The translations under genes and the position numbers were made by a program. DNA of 64,000 nucleotides from Leptospira dzoumogneensis (GTDB taxonomy: Bacteria > Spirochaetota > Leptospiria > Leptospirales > Leptospiraceae). The stretch is taken from positions 124,001 through 188,000 of the forward strand of contig NZ_RQHS01000005.1 of NCBI RefSeq assembly GCF_004770895.1, read 5' to 3'. Positions within the stretch are counted from its first letter, which is position 1. Every line of letters starts with the position of its first letter. This document shows positions 55,965 to 64,000 of this stretch, piece by piece. Below the pieces are notes generated by a model. The model was not told the origin of the DNA. It made no database searches and saw nothing but the letters and a program-made list of their open reading frames with translations.

Positions 55965-56776
55965 ACTCTCAAATGGATTTGAAATTTTTTATCTCCTCCG
56001 CATTTCGTCAGATCGGTACTCTGCTTCGGTTAACGTTTGTCCAAGTTCTAAGACGTAAGGCGATATTCTTTTATTTTTCTCTGCTTGGATTTTTTCTATT
56101 GGGAGAATGGACCTGCACCACATCCGTAGGAGGAGAGACCAGTTACGGCGTTTCTTCTTATATGTATTTTATCCTGACTTCTTTTTGGAGTTTGGTATTT
56201 CTGGTGATCCTGACTTCGGACCTTCTTCGCCAAGACATGGACTCACAGGTCCATACTTTATGGTTGAGTCGTCCGGTGGATCCATTCGCGTATGTGGGAA
56301 GTAAGGGACTCGCATTACTAATTTGTGTGGTCCTGTTTGTACTTATAGCCTTCGGGATCAGCTCTTGGTTCTCCTTGGAAATTCCTTGGGAGTTCCTTTG
56401 GTATCAGGGAACCATGATGTTAGTGTATTCATTTTTTGTTCTATTGGTTCTTTTGGTGACTCTGTTCTCGAACCAATCCCTCGCGATAGTAAGTTCTCTT
56501 GGTCTTATACTTTTCAGCTGCATTTTGGATTTTGTAGCCTATAACCAGAACATCGATATGTCTGCGGAAGCAAGCGATGTCAAAAAATTCATTCTAAAAA
56601 CGATCTACTGGGTTCTGCCCCAGGTCGGGACTGTTTTTTATCATTCTTTCGCGCTTTTTCTGGGGAAGGCCGATCCTAAAAATTTCTACGGACCTTATTC
56701 TTTCGTCCAAGTAGGAGCATGGATCGTCATTCTAAAATCCACTCTGTGGTTGAGCACTCGGCACAAAGAGATTTAG
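55961..56776 (+). CDS. ABC-2 type transporter permease
   Basis: The 271-residue protein has six hydrophobic segments (FFYFSLLGFFLLGEW, YMYFILTSFWSLVFLVI, ALLICVVLFVLIAFG, MLVYSFFVLLVLLVT and others). It is the membrane partner of the ATPase encoded just before, with a GTG start inside the ATPase stop. No periplasmic partner is nearby. The final segment is followed by a short basic tail. Confidence 0.85.
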   Translation: MNSQMDLKFFISSAFRQIGTLLRLTFVQVLRRKAIFFYFSLLGFFLLGEWTCTTSVGGETSYGVSSYMYFILTSFWSLVFLVILTSDLLRQDMDSQVHTLWLSRPVDPFAYVGSKGLALLICVVLFVLIAFGISSWFSLEIPWEFLWYQGTMMLVYSFFVLLVLLVTLFSNQSLAIVSSLGLILFSCILDFVAYNQNIDMSAEASDVKKFILKTIYWVLPQVGTVFYHSFALFLGKADPKNFYGPYSFVQVGAWIVILKSTLWLSTRHKEI

Positions 56777-56808
56777 GCCCTAAGGGATTCGGGGAATTTA
56801 ATCTAGGG

Positions 56809-56838
56809 TTGACAAAACCTGCTCAGCAGTAGGATATA
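56809..56838 (+). promoter_or_regulatory. Sigma70-like promoter of the GHKL-HDOD gene
   Basis: TTGACA (56809-56814), a perfect -35, and GATATA (56833-56838) are separated by 18 bp, about 24 bp before the ATG at 56862. Confidence 0.55.
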
Positions 56839-56861
56839 GCAGGCCCTTCCGCCGAGCGAAA

Positions 56862-58382
56862 ATGAATATAAACTGGTACCATTTCGAAAAGGAAGGATAC
56901 TATCTGAGCGTTCGAAACGTAAACGAACGCATTGAAAAGCTAAATCCTCTCTATATTCGGTTTACCACTTTGAACAAAAGTGTGGATAAACTACTAAGCG
57001 TTCTTTTGGACAGGTACCTTGTCTATTTGGATGCCATCTCCCTGAAAGAATCCGTTTTTTCTATCTTAAGAGAAAGCGCGATGAACGCCGTTAAGGCAAA
57101 TTCCAAACGTATCTTTTTTGCCGAAAACAATCTGAACATTTCCAATCCCGACGACTACGTGAGAGGGATGGCGAATTTCAAAAAGGAAATGATCAAGGAC
57201 AAGGAAAGATATGCAGCCTTGTTGGAAAAAGTTAAATTCCATTGTTTGATCACTCTTGCTTTTAATCGAACTAGCTTTTTGATGAGGGTCTCTAATAACG
57301 CCCCTATCATTGCGGAAGAATTAAAACGTGTAGAAAATCGGATCGGCAAGAGCAAAGAGTATAACGACTTGGGCGAGGTTTTCGCGGATCACGCGGATGA
57401 TTCCGAAGGCGCAGGTCTTGGACTCGCAATGTCCTTACTGATGTTAAAGAACGAAGGGATTGCTGCTGATTCTTATAAATTAAAGGCAGAAGGCGGGATC
57501 ACTTCCGCTTATATAAAAATCCCGTTGGACTTCAAACACCGAAACGTTTCTTACCAACGTACTGTGGAAATTATTGCAGAGATAGATAAACTTCCTACAT
57601 TCCCGGAAAACTTAAATCAGATCATGAGTCTGATCAATAAGCCTGATTCTTCCATCCAGCAGATCACGGAACAAGTCGGAAGGGACGTTTCCTTATCTAC
57701 TAATATTTTAAAATTAGCGAACTCCGCTTCTTTTGCACAGGGAAGAAAGGTAGAAACATTAGAAGACGCGATCAAGTTGATCGGTCTATCAGAATTAAAT
57801 AATATTCTTTTAAGCCTCGGAACTAAAAAGATCCTGGAAGAAAGATACAAAGAGTTCGAGCATATCTGGGAGATGTCCAGTCTTTCGGCTTATATTTGCA
57901 GAAGACTCGGAGAAAGAATGGGCTGGAAGAAAACATTCCTGACCAATCTGGTTTGTGCCGCTCTTCTTCATAATATAGGTCTTGTACTTTTACTTTCTTT
58001 AGAAGGGGATACGATCGAAAAGTTAACCGATATTTCCGGCAAAAAACTTTTACCTTCTACCCTAGGATTGGAAGAGGCTGCACTCGGTATCACACATACT
58101 TCTCTAGGAGGTATGATCTGTGAAAAATGGAATTTTTCGGATACTATCAAAGTCGCTGCCGAATACCACCATAGACCGTTGATGGCCAAAAAGGAATCCA
58201 GAGATGTTGTATTTGCGGTCTATTTATCCGATTGGATCATAGATTGTTTAGAAGGAAAAGCGGATCCCGCAGCAATTCACTGGGAAGTTCTTCAACATTT
58301 CGGTTTTAAAAAAGACGAGGAATGGCTGGAGTTCGGTAAGAAGGTTATAGAAGAATATAAAGCCTTCCAGAAATATTCTTAA
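56862..58382 (+). CDS. GHKL ATPase domain fused to an HDOD domain
   Basis: The N-terminal 230 residues hold an N-box (ILRESAMNAVKANSKR) and a glycine box (DDSEGAGLGLAMSLLML), and the same inter-box segment (NLNISNPDDYVRGMANFKK) as the 6183-6917 protein. Where kinases have D-x-G it reads VSNN. The C-terminal 260 residues are an HDOD domain (LPTFPENLNQIMSLINKP, DVSLSTNILKLANSASF, AALLHNIGLVLLL), a non-catalytic HD-related signalling module. Such a fusion couples an ATPase switch to an HDOD output; the exact role is unknown. The promoter lies close upstream, and a strong terminator follows. Confidence 0.85.
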   Translation: MNINWYHFEKEGYYLSVRNVNERIEKLNPLYIRFTTLNKSVDKLLSVLLDRYLVYLDAISLKESVFSILRESAMNAVKANSKRIFFAENNLNISNPDDYVRGMANFKKEMIKDKERYAALLEKVKFHCLITLAFNRTSFLMRVSNNAPIIAEELKRVENRIGKSKEYNDLGEVFADHADDSEGAGLGLAMSLLMLKNEGIAADSYKLKAEGGITSAYIKIPLDFKHRNVSYQRTVEIIAEIDKLPTFPENLNQIMSLINKPDSSIQQITEQVGRDVSLSTNILKLANSASFAQGRKVETLEDAIKLIGLSELNNILLSLGTKKILEERYKEFEHIWEMSSLSAYICRRLGERMGWKKTFLTNLVCAALLHNIGLVLLLSLEGDTIEKLTDISGKKLLPSTLGLEEAALGITHTSLGGMICEKWNFSDTIKVAAEYHHRPLMAKKESRDVVFAVYLSDWIIDCLEGKADPAAIHWEVLQHFGFKKDEEWLEFGKKVIEEYKAFQKYS

Positions 58383-58404
58383 CCTACGAATCATTTATCA
58401 AAAG

Positions 58405-58431
58405 AAAAGGCGGGAAAGTTTCCCGCCTTTT
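58405..58431. terminator. Bidirectional terminator between GHKL-HDOD and MORN genes
   Basis: AAAAGGCGGGAAA (58405-58417) is the exact reverse complement of TTTCCCGCCTTTT (58419-58431). Flanking A and T runs serve both strands, and it sits between the convergent stops at 58382 and 58436. Confidence 0.88.
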
Positions 58432-58435
58432 AACC

Positions 58436-59209
58436 TTAGTCAATATATTCTGTACATTGGATTGATTCTTTTGCAACTTCCGTATATTGGGCCTTCGGAT
58501 TGTCTCTTTGCCTCATTCGATCTATCGTATCCATTTTCCTACCTAGTCGGCTTATTCCGGAAATAAATCTTTTGAATTTTCCTTCCAGTACCCATTCCCC
58601 ATCAAAGAATTCATATTCGTTTGAAACATGAACTCCTTTCATTAATTCGCCTTTGACGAAATTTCCTTTTTCGAGAGTGGCGCAATTCCGATAGATTCTT
58701 TTACCGAATCCGTTTTTACAATCCCCCGTTAGGCATATCCAACCGCTATCGTAGAAATTACCTTCTAAGGTTTTTCCATTGGCTAGGAAAATTTTACCCT
58801 TACCCTCCGGTTTATTTTCCTTCCATATAGCTTCAATTTTACTTCCGTTCTTGTAAAAGAAAGTCCCCTTCCCGTTGAGTTGGATATCTTCGTACTTGTC
58901 AATGCCGACTCCCCCTTCATAACGATCTCCTGGCTTTCCGGCAGAACCATGAATCGGGGAACCGATTGCATATCCATTAATATAGATATTAAACCATCTG
59001 CCTGTGCCGAATTCCACAGAACCTATTCCATCCGGTATACCATTCTTTAGCCCACCATTGTATTTATGCCCGTACTGGCTTATTACCGAACCTTCTTTTA
59101 TAGCATTGCAAGCATCTCCATCCACACATTTCCACGGGACGGTTGCGCAATTGTTGGCCACAAACCAAAATATAGAGATAATTAGGATCGCTATTTTCTT
59201 TCCATTCAT
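58436..59209 (-). CDS. MORN-repeat lipoprotein
   Basis: A lipoprotein signal (IAILIISIFWFVANNC) is followed by MORN-like repeats (YNGGLKNGIPDGIGSVEF, LNGKGTFFYKNGSKIEAIW, PEGKGKIFLANGKTLEGNF, KNGFGKRIYRNCATLEKGNF). MORN repeats bind lipids or scaffold membrane proteins. The protein is 257 residues and probably anchored in a membrane facing the periplasm or the surface. It is convergent with the GHKL-HDOD gene. Confidence 0.85.
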   Translation of the reverse strand: MNGKKIAILIISIFWFVANNCATVPWKCVDGDACNAIKEGSVISQYGHKYNGGLKNGIPDGIGSVEFGTGRWFNIYINGYAIGSPIHGSAGKPGDRYEGGVGIDKYEDIQLNGKGTFFYKNGSKIEAIWKENKPEGKGKIFLANGKTLEGNFYDSGWICLTGDCKNGFGKRIYRNCATLEKGNFVKGELMKGVHVSNEYEFFDGEWVLEGKFKRFISGISRLGRKMDTIDRMRQRDNPKAQYTEVAKESIQCTEYID

Positions 59210-59503
59210 TCGGGATTCCTATAGTAAATTTAAATAAAGGATTTGAATATATACGTAATGCAAAACGTGGCAATGAAATTAAATTTCGTCGACATTGATT
59301 TAGAATATTAATTCTTGTAATAGCTTCTTAGGTCGTTGTGAAAAAAACTTTACAAGAGAGAGGAAGCTTCTAACTATTAACCTAAGTTTGCATATGATTG
59401 CCTGATTGTTTACAACCTTTTCCACAAAGGACCCTCGTATCGCGGGGGAGTTACATGAATTAGTCTTATTGACTACCTATAGTTATAGGTTTGGGCAAAA
59501 TAA
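59210..59503. other. Intergenic region upstream of rsgA with short dyad
   Basis: No gene is seen. A dyad ACCTATA-GT-TATAGGT (59475-59490) lies 13 bp before the rsgA start and directly after TTGACT (59469-59474). No clear ribosome site precedes the ATG. The dyad may be an operator or a leader hairpin. The rest is AT-rich and unassigned. Confidence 0.4.
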
Positions 59504-60631
59504 ATGGACCAACAACCATCTTCGAATTTATCCGTATGGGATGCGGATAGAGAAAAAGAATTTATCAAAATTTCAGAGGATCTAGGCATCTCCGACCCGG
59601 TCCCTGCGAGAATTATAGGAGAACAAGGACAAGAGTTTCGACTCGAATTAGGAAGTATAAAAGAAGAAGGTACCGGGACATTAACGGGTGCACTTCGTTT
59701 TAATGCGGATTCTAGTTTGGATCTACCGGTCGCAGGAGATTGGGTCCTCATCACAAAATTAAGCGGAGAAGAATATCTAATCCATAAAGTCCTTCCTAGA
59801 AGAAGTTTACTCGTACGAAAAACCAAAGGAGAAACCTTAAAACCGGATCCGATCTGTGCGAACATGGATCGAATTTTTCTACTCCATGGTTTAGATGGGG
59901 ACTTCCAACCAAGAAGATTGGAAAGAACTCTGGTACAGATCTGGGAAAGTAAGGCGACACCTGTAGTCGTACTTACCAAAAAAGATTTGTATTCGAATAG
60001 AGAAGAAGAGTTGAGGGAAAAGATCGACATCGTTCAAAAATCTTGTCCTGGTGTAAAAGTATTCTCTGTTTCCAATCATAAACAAGAAGGTTTGGAAGAA
60101 CTGGAAACGTTTTGGAAAGATGGGTCTACCTCCGCTTTTATAGGATCTTCCGGGGTAGGTAAATCTTCTCTTCTCAATCTATTGATCGGGGAAAGGATCA
60201 GATCTGTAAACGAAGTCAGGGAATCCGATTCAAAAGGAAGACATACCACTACGAACAGATGGATGTTCCGTTTGGATTCCGGCGCTTGGATCTTGGACAC
60301 TCCGGGTATGAGAGAGATCCAACTCTGGTCCGACGGCTCCGGTTTGGAAGAAACCTTTCCTGAAATTTTCGAGGCAGCGGAATATTGTAGATTCCAAGAC
60401 TGCTCTCACATTAGTGAACCTGATTGCGGAGTAAAACTTGCTATCGACTCGGGAAAAATTTCGGAAGAAAGATTTAAAAGTTATCTGAAACTCAAAAGAG
60501 AATTGGAAAGGACAGCGAATTTAAGCGCTCCAAACTCGATTGAATTCAGAGAACAAAAAGCGAAGTGGAAATCCATCCACAAAGAACAAAAAAGGATGCA
60601 ACAACAACGAGATCGAGAAAGGTATCGTTAG
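59504..60631 (+). CDS. rsgA: Ribosome small-subunit-dependent GTPase A
   Basis: This circularly permuted GTPase helps mature the 30S subunit. Order G4 (VVLTKKDLYS), G1 (IGSSGVGKSSLLNLL), G2/switch (GRHTTTNRW) and G3 (LDTPGMRE) is the permuted order; a C-terminal zinc knuckle (CRFQDCSHISEPDCGV) is present. The OB-fold leads (LNADSSLDLPVAGDWV). At 375 residues it is normal. The start has weak ribosome-binding sequence. Confidence 0.96.
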   Translation: MDQQPSSNLSVWDADREKEFIKISEDLGISDPVPARIIGEQGQEFRLELGSIKEEGTGTLTGALRFNADSSLDLPVAGDWVLITKLSGEEYLIHKVLPRRSLLVRKTKGETLKPDPICANMDRIFLLHGLDGDFQPRRLERTLVQIWESKATPVVVLTKKDLYSNREEELREKIDIVQKSCPGVKVFSVSNHKQEGLEELETFWKDGSTSAFIGSSGVGKSSLLNLLIGERIRSVNEVRESDSKGRHTTTNRWMFRLDSGAWILDTPGMREIQLWSDGSGLEETFPEIFEAAEYCRFQDCSHISEPDCGVKLAIDSGKISEERFKSYLKLKRELERTANLSAPNSIEFREQKAKWKSIHKEQKRMQQQRDRERYR

Positions 60632-60666
60632 TTTTCGTAAGAGCAGGGGAGATTCTCCTCTGCTCT

Positions 60667-61545
60667 TCAATCGATCTGAAAAAGATCCACAATCTTATAA
60701 AAATCTTCTGCTTTTAATTCTTCCGGTCTTTTATCTAAGGAAATTCCTGCAGATTCTATACATTCTTTTAAGTTAGATCTTAAATTTTCTTCGGAGATGG
60801 GAAGAGGAAGACCATTCGGATAAAAAGAATCTAATGGAGCTTCTTTGATAGAAGAGCCTATCTTTTTTCTTTTCCCCCAAAATAAGGTCCTGCATAAAAT
60901 TTCTAAAACTTGGTAGGATGTTTTTTTAGAAAATCTTCTGTTCGAGACGAATGTAAGAACGCTTGAATCCACATTAGGAGCGGGATAAAAACATCCAGCC
61001 TTGATCGTCTTTTTGCTTTGGAATTTTCCGTAAGCCCCCGCATAGATAGAAAGAGAGGAAATCTCTTTAGTGATCCTTTGTGCGAATTCTTTTTGGACTA
61101 AAAAAACTGCTCCCTGTAAATTCGGGAGTTTTTCCAAAGAAAGAAGTATGAGTTCTGAAGTGATATAATAAGGCAGATTACCGAATAGGAAACAGTTGCT
61201 ATTCTCATGATCGGATAATGTTTCTCTTGCATCTCCTAAAATGATCTCTGTTCCGGGCAGGAACTCGTTTAGCCATTTATAATATACTGGATCGATCTCA
61301 TACAATCTCAGTTTTTTTCCGAGTCCGTAAAGTATATGAGAAAGCGCTCCAAGACCGGGGCCGATTTCCAAGATCAGTTCCGATCTTTGTAGTAGTTCCG
61401 GTTCTGCGCTGGAGAATAAAGTTTTTACTGCGTTTGGATCTATTAGAAAGTTTTGTCCCCATTTTTTAAGAGGAGCGGAAGATCTTTCCGATAAAAATTC
61501 CCGGATCATATTTGGTTTATAAAACGGGTATTCCGGGGAGCTCAT
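60667..61545 (-). CDS. rsmA: 16S rRNA dimethyladenosine transferase
   Basis: The enzyme dimethylates two adjacent adenosines near the 3' end of 16S rRNA. Motifs: KKWGQNFLIDPNAV (N-terminal), EIGPGLGALSH (SAM site), and NLPYYITS (catalytic). ATG at 61545 follows GGAAG and overlaps the comEC stop by 29 bp; another ATG at 61509 avoids the overlap and would give about 280 residues. An open frame to 61641 has no support. It lies directly downstream of comEC on the same strand. Confidence 0.95.
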   Translation of the reverse strand: MSSPEYPFYKPNMIREFLSERSSAPLKKWGQNFLIDPNAVKTLFSSAEPELLQRSELILEIGPGLGALSHILYGLGKKLRLYEIDPVYYKWLNEFLPGTEIILGDARETLSDHENSNCFLFGNLPYYITSELILLSLEKLPNLQGAVFLVQKEFAQRITKEISSLSIYAGAYGKFQSKKTIKAGCFYPAPNVDSSVLTFVSNRRFSKKTSYQVLEILCRTLFWGKRKKIGSSIKEAPLDSFYPNGLPLPISEENLRSNLKECIESAGISLDKRPEELKAEDFYKIVDLFQID

Positions 61546-63403
61546 CACTTCCAATAAACTTCCAACCGGGAGCGATTCCAAGCTGTTTTCTAAATCGATT
61601 CCATTCTCTTGGATCTTCTTTGATCCCGAATCTTGGGACAATGAGTATGATCCCTTCTCCGATTTTTGTTTTGTTTGCTAATGTAAGAAGAGAGTCTTTT
61701 CCCACCTCGAATCGGATCAGTTTTTGGCCCGGATCCGGTAGATGAAATTCTGCTAATTTAGGAATTAAGATCCAATTCTCAAAACCTGAGACCTTTGGTT
61801 TTTCTTTTCCTCCATATTTTAGAGAGAGATTTTGATTTCTTTTCAAACATCCAGAGACCCAGTCTAGGCAGGATTCATGTTCTATATAGATCTCGGCGGT
61901 TTTAGAATTTCCACAGAATCTTTCCGGATCTTTTCCCAAGGACTTGTATAGGATTTTGGAACTGTATCTACATTTTCCAGCGAGAACCAATCTGTTTTTT
62001 TCTTGGATTAGGAATGTGAAACGATCTCCGAAAAATACATCCGGAAGTTTTATCCAAGTGGAAGAATTCGCTAGTAAAAATTGGAAACTGCAACAGGTAC
62101 AGAATCCTAGAATCCAAATCTTCTTAAGGAGCACGGCTCTGCGGGTTTTGTGATCCACAGAATTAGAAAGATCTAATTCAAAAATTTCTACTTTTCCGGA
62201 AGGGAGGAATTTCCATAAGAATAAAAAACTTACAAATAAAAACCAGATCCCTAACCCGAAATACTTTGTGTTTCCTCTATAATAATGTATCCAATTCCAA
62301 TCTGATTCTCCCCAATAGAGAGTTGTTTTTTCTAAAATTTCCAAAAGGAATAAAACGATTTGCCAGATAGGCTGCGCGAATATGGAGAGATACATCGACT
62401 CTAATACTAAAGAAAAATATAATAAAGGAAGTAAGATCCCGCAGATCGGAACTAATATCAGATTTAAACCGAGAGATCCGAAACTATAGCTCCCGAAATA
62501 GTAAATTAAAGAGGGTAAGGTTCCGATTCCTGCGGATAAGGAAACTAAAAGATTTTCTCTCCAAAATCCTATAAATCGATCCACGATCGTTTTGTCTTCC
62601 GGTACTGGAGGAAGGCATTTTTGGAAACATGGAAGTAAAAGTAAAATGCCGGAAACCGCTCCGAAGGAAAGTAAAAAGGAAACCCCAAAGGAGCGGACCG
62701 GATCCCAAAGATAAACAAGTCCGGCAGAAGAAATTAATAGATCTGCCGGTTTAGATCTTCTAAAAAACAAAGATTGTAGAAGTATCCAAGCGGAAAATAT
62801 CCAAGCTCTTGCGAGAGAGATCGGAAATCCTAAGCAGGCTAAGTAAATTAGTCCGAATAATACCGGGAGAATTCTAGGAATATAATATCCTAAGAATGGA
62901 ATTCGTTTCAATATTGCGAACATACATCCAATCAAAATTCCTAGATGTAAACCGGAAGCCGCGAATAAATGTAGAATTCCTCCTTCTCTAGCATTCTTCT
63001 TAAATACTTTATCTAAACCTTTTGCATCTCCTAAAACTAAACCTATGGAAATTTCTCTGGCTCTGCCTTCTATCTTTGCTCTGTCCAAGGTTTGATTGAT
63101 TTTTATAGAGAATTCTTTTTTCCAAGAATTGGATTTTTCTAAAAAAGGAGCGGATCTTTTTGTGTAACCGCAAATTGCTAAAACAAAAAATAGGATCACT
63201 CCCCAGGAAAAACTCGGGATCTTTTTTCCGGAGAATAGGAGGGAGAAGAATATTATACTAATTGAATGTATTGCGGTCCATATTAGGACCAGATCCGTAA
63301 AGAAAACATCTAAGAATAAAGCGGATAGAAGTCCAAGAATTAGATAGGAAAATAAAGAGGAGGGGATCCAGTCCTGGTAGTTTTGTTTCAAGTATTCGCC
63401 CAT
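61517..63403 (-). CDS. comEC: ComEC/Rec2-family DNA uptake membrane protein
   Basis: A 628-residue polytopic protein with the Competence domain (LHLFAASGLHLGILIG, LARAWIFSAWILLQSL, PVRSFGVSFLLSFGAVSGIL). The metallo-beta-lactamase-like C-terminal domain is absent or reduced; the C-terminal 150 residues do not show its HxHxDH motif. It would conduct single-stranded DNA across the inner membrane in natural transformation. It lies between trpS and rsmA. The start codon is in the loop of a perfect hairpin (63389-63414). Confidence 0.9.
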   Translation of the reverse strand: MGEYLKQNYQDWIPSSLFSYLILGLLSALFLDVFFTDLVLIWTAIHSISIIFFSLLFSGKKIPSFSWGVILFFVLAICGYTKRSAPFLEKSNSWKKEFSIKINQTLDRAKIEGRAREISIGLVLGDAKGLDKVFKKNAREGGILHLFAASGLHLGILIGCMFAILKRIPFLGYYIPRILPVLFGLIYLACLGFPISLARAWIFSAWILLQSLFFRRSKPADLLISSAGLVYLWDPVRSFGVSFLLSFGAVSGILLLLPCFQKCLPPVPEDKTIVDRFIGFWRENLLVSLSAGIGTLPSLIYYFGSYSFGSLGLNLILVPICGILLPLLYFSLVLESMYLSIFAQPIWQIVLFLLEILEKTTLYWGESDWNWIHYYRGNTKYFGLGIWFLFVSFLFLWKFLPSGKVEIFELDLSNSVDHKTRRAVLLKKIWILGFCTCCSFQFLLANSSTWIKLPDVFFGDRFTFLIQEKNRLVLAGKCRYSSKILYKSLGKDPERFCGNSKTAEIYIEHESCLDWVSGCLKRNQNLSLKYGGKEKPKVSGFENWILIPKLAEFHLPDPGQKLIRFEVGKDSLLTLANKTKIGEGIILIVPRFGIKEDPREWNRFRKQLGIAPGWKFIGSDELPGIPVL

Positions 63404-63414
63404 ACGAATACTTG
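63389..63414 (-). promoter_or_regulatory. Hairpin holding the comEC start codon
   Basis: CAAGTATTCG (63389-63398) and CGAATACTTG (63405-63414) are exact reverse complements around a 6-nt loop that contains the comEC ATG (63403-63401). A second, weaker hairpin with ATTAGAATT/AATTCTAAT arms lies at 63424-63432/63441-63449, between it and the trpS stop. The stems are visible directly; translation control is inferred. Confidence 0.6.
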
Positions 63415-63468
63415 TTTCGGGAAATTAGAATTGTGTGCGGAATTCTAATTCCGCTGCAAAATTTGACT

Positions 63469-64000
63469 TTAAACGGAAACTTTAGAGATCCCGATGCCTA
63501 GTTTTCCTCTTACATTATCTAAGATTTGAGAAGAAGCCTCTCTTGCTTTGTCGGATCCTTTTTTCATGACGGATCTTACATACGCAGGATCTGCTGCAAT
63601 CTTCTCTCTTTCTTTTCTGTAAGGTCCGAAATAATCTAAGACAGTCTCTAATAATGCTTTTTTAAGATCTCCGTAGCCTGTTCCCGGATTTGTAAATCTG
63701 GATTGTAGATCTTTTTTGGCGGATCCATCTAAGAAAAGAGAATGGATCGCATATATTATACTTTTCTCATAATCTTTCGCCTCGTCCACTCCTGCAGAGT
63801 CGGTCACGATCCCCATTACTGATTTTTTTAACTTCTTCTCATCATCGAAAAAGTTGATCGTATTTCCGTAAGACTTGGACATTTTAGCGCCGTCCACTCC
63901 CGGCACGATCGCGGTCTCTTCGTCTATTTCAGGTTCGGGAAGTTTGAAAGTTTCTCCGTATTGGGAGTTAAACTTCTCCGCTATATCTCTTGCGTATTCC
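63469..64000 (-). CDS. trpS: Tryptophan--tRNA ligase (partial, N-terminus beyond window)
   Basis: The C-terminal part, about 177 residues, runs off the right edge of the window. The KMSKS signature lies in [15 protein letters not shown], and [13 protein letters not shown] and the [13 protein letters not shown] segment fit bacterial TrpRS. A GTG at 63906 is an internal valine ([11 protein letters not shown]), not the start. It charges tRNA-Trp. comEC follows on the same strand after 65 bp with two hairpins. Confidence 0.95.
   Translation of the reverse strand, partial: EYARDIAEKFNSQYGETFKLPEPEIDEETAIVPGVDGAKMSKSYGNTINFFDDEKKLKKSVMGIVTDSAGVDEAKDYEKSIIYAIHSLFLDGSAKKDLQSRFTNPGTGYGDLKKALLETVLDYFGPYRKEREKIAADPAYVRSVMKKGSDKAREASSQILDNVRGKLGIGISKVSV

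Noticed and set aside
61546..61641. N-terminal extension of rsmA into the comEC gene
   Set aside because: RsmA proteins begin about 20-40 residues before the GQNFL motif; the extension only reads comEC in another frame.

Overview
The window looks like a chromosomal segment of a Leptospira species. The basis is protein character and gene mix: a spirochaete-type leuS, small paired-cysteine proteins, three phasin-like genes, many short lipoproteins with loose lipoboxes, frequent TTG and GTG starts, moderately AT-rich DNA, and short dyad repeats of the GTTGGAGTTCCAAC kind. The assignment to Leptospira is an inference; the species or subclade cannot be fixed from the sequence alone. No phage, insertion sequence, CRISPR array or rRNA was seen. 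The only RNA gene recognised is tRNA-Pro(GGG).

Layout. 1-1.6 kb: the 5' part of an FtsX-type ABC permease and its ATPase on the minus strand. 1.9-5.0 kb: a 62-aa zinc-ribbon protein behind a structured leader, then leuS and two dyad repeats. 5.0-10.0 kb: a minus-strand run of a hypothetical gene, an SPFH/SHOCT protein, thrC, an unusual GHKL ATPase and a tail-anchored protein. 10.1-15.7 kb: acyltransferase, signal peptidase I, a class B penicillin-binding protein with a PASTA domain, and a DUF115/MAF protein. 15.7-22.8 kb: a CsgG-like lipoprotein, phasin 1, a divergent aminotransferase/MocR pair, DUF2804, PPK2 and phasin 2. 22.9-31.7 kb: an outer-membrane-like protein, a glycerophosphodiesterase, a lipoprotein, a second small zinc-finger protein, TPR, a double cNMP-binding protein, a DNA glycosylase, an SH3 protein, gmd and MATE. 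31.8-37.2 kb: an adenosine-deaminase-like enzyme, a hypothetical gene, KtrB/KtrA potassium uptake and a lipoprotein. 37.2-44.1 kb: aldo/keto reductase, gamma-glutamyltransferase, MFS, and an rppH-globin-acyP-beta-propeller group. 44.3-51.5 kb: SET-domain protein, MASE1 hybrid histidine kinase, hydrolase, a catalytically degenerate tyrosine recombinase, STAS and a GT-C glycosyltransferase. 51.5-58.4 kb: thioesterase, paraoxonase-like lipoprotein, phasin 3, a class-D-like beta-lactamase, tRNA-Pro, SixA, an ABC-2 exporter and a GHKL-HDOD fusion. 58.4-64 kb: MORN lipoprotein, rsgA, rsmA, comEC and the 3' part of trpS.

Most of the window is housekeeping and envelope biology. The signals most worth following are: (i) a GHKL ATPase family present twice, once with a tail-anchored partner and once fused to HDOD, in which the usual G1-box aspartate appears as asparagine; (ii) a shared GTGC/GCAC operator-like motif in the promoters of all three phasin-like genes; (iii) an intact but active-site-dead tyrosine recombinase; (iv) the comEC start codon in the loop of a perfect 10-bp hairpin; (v) a perfect 19-bp inverted repeat spanning the stop codons of two convergent genes.
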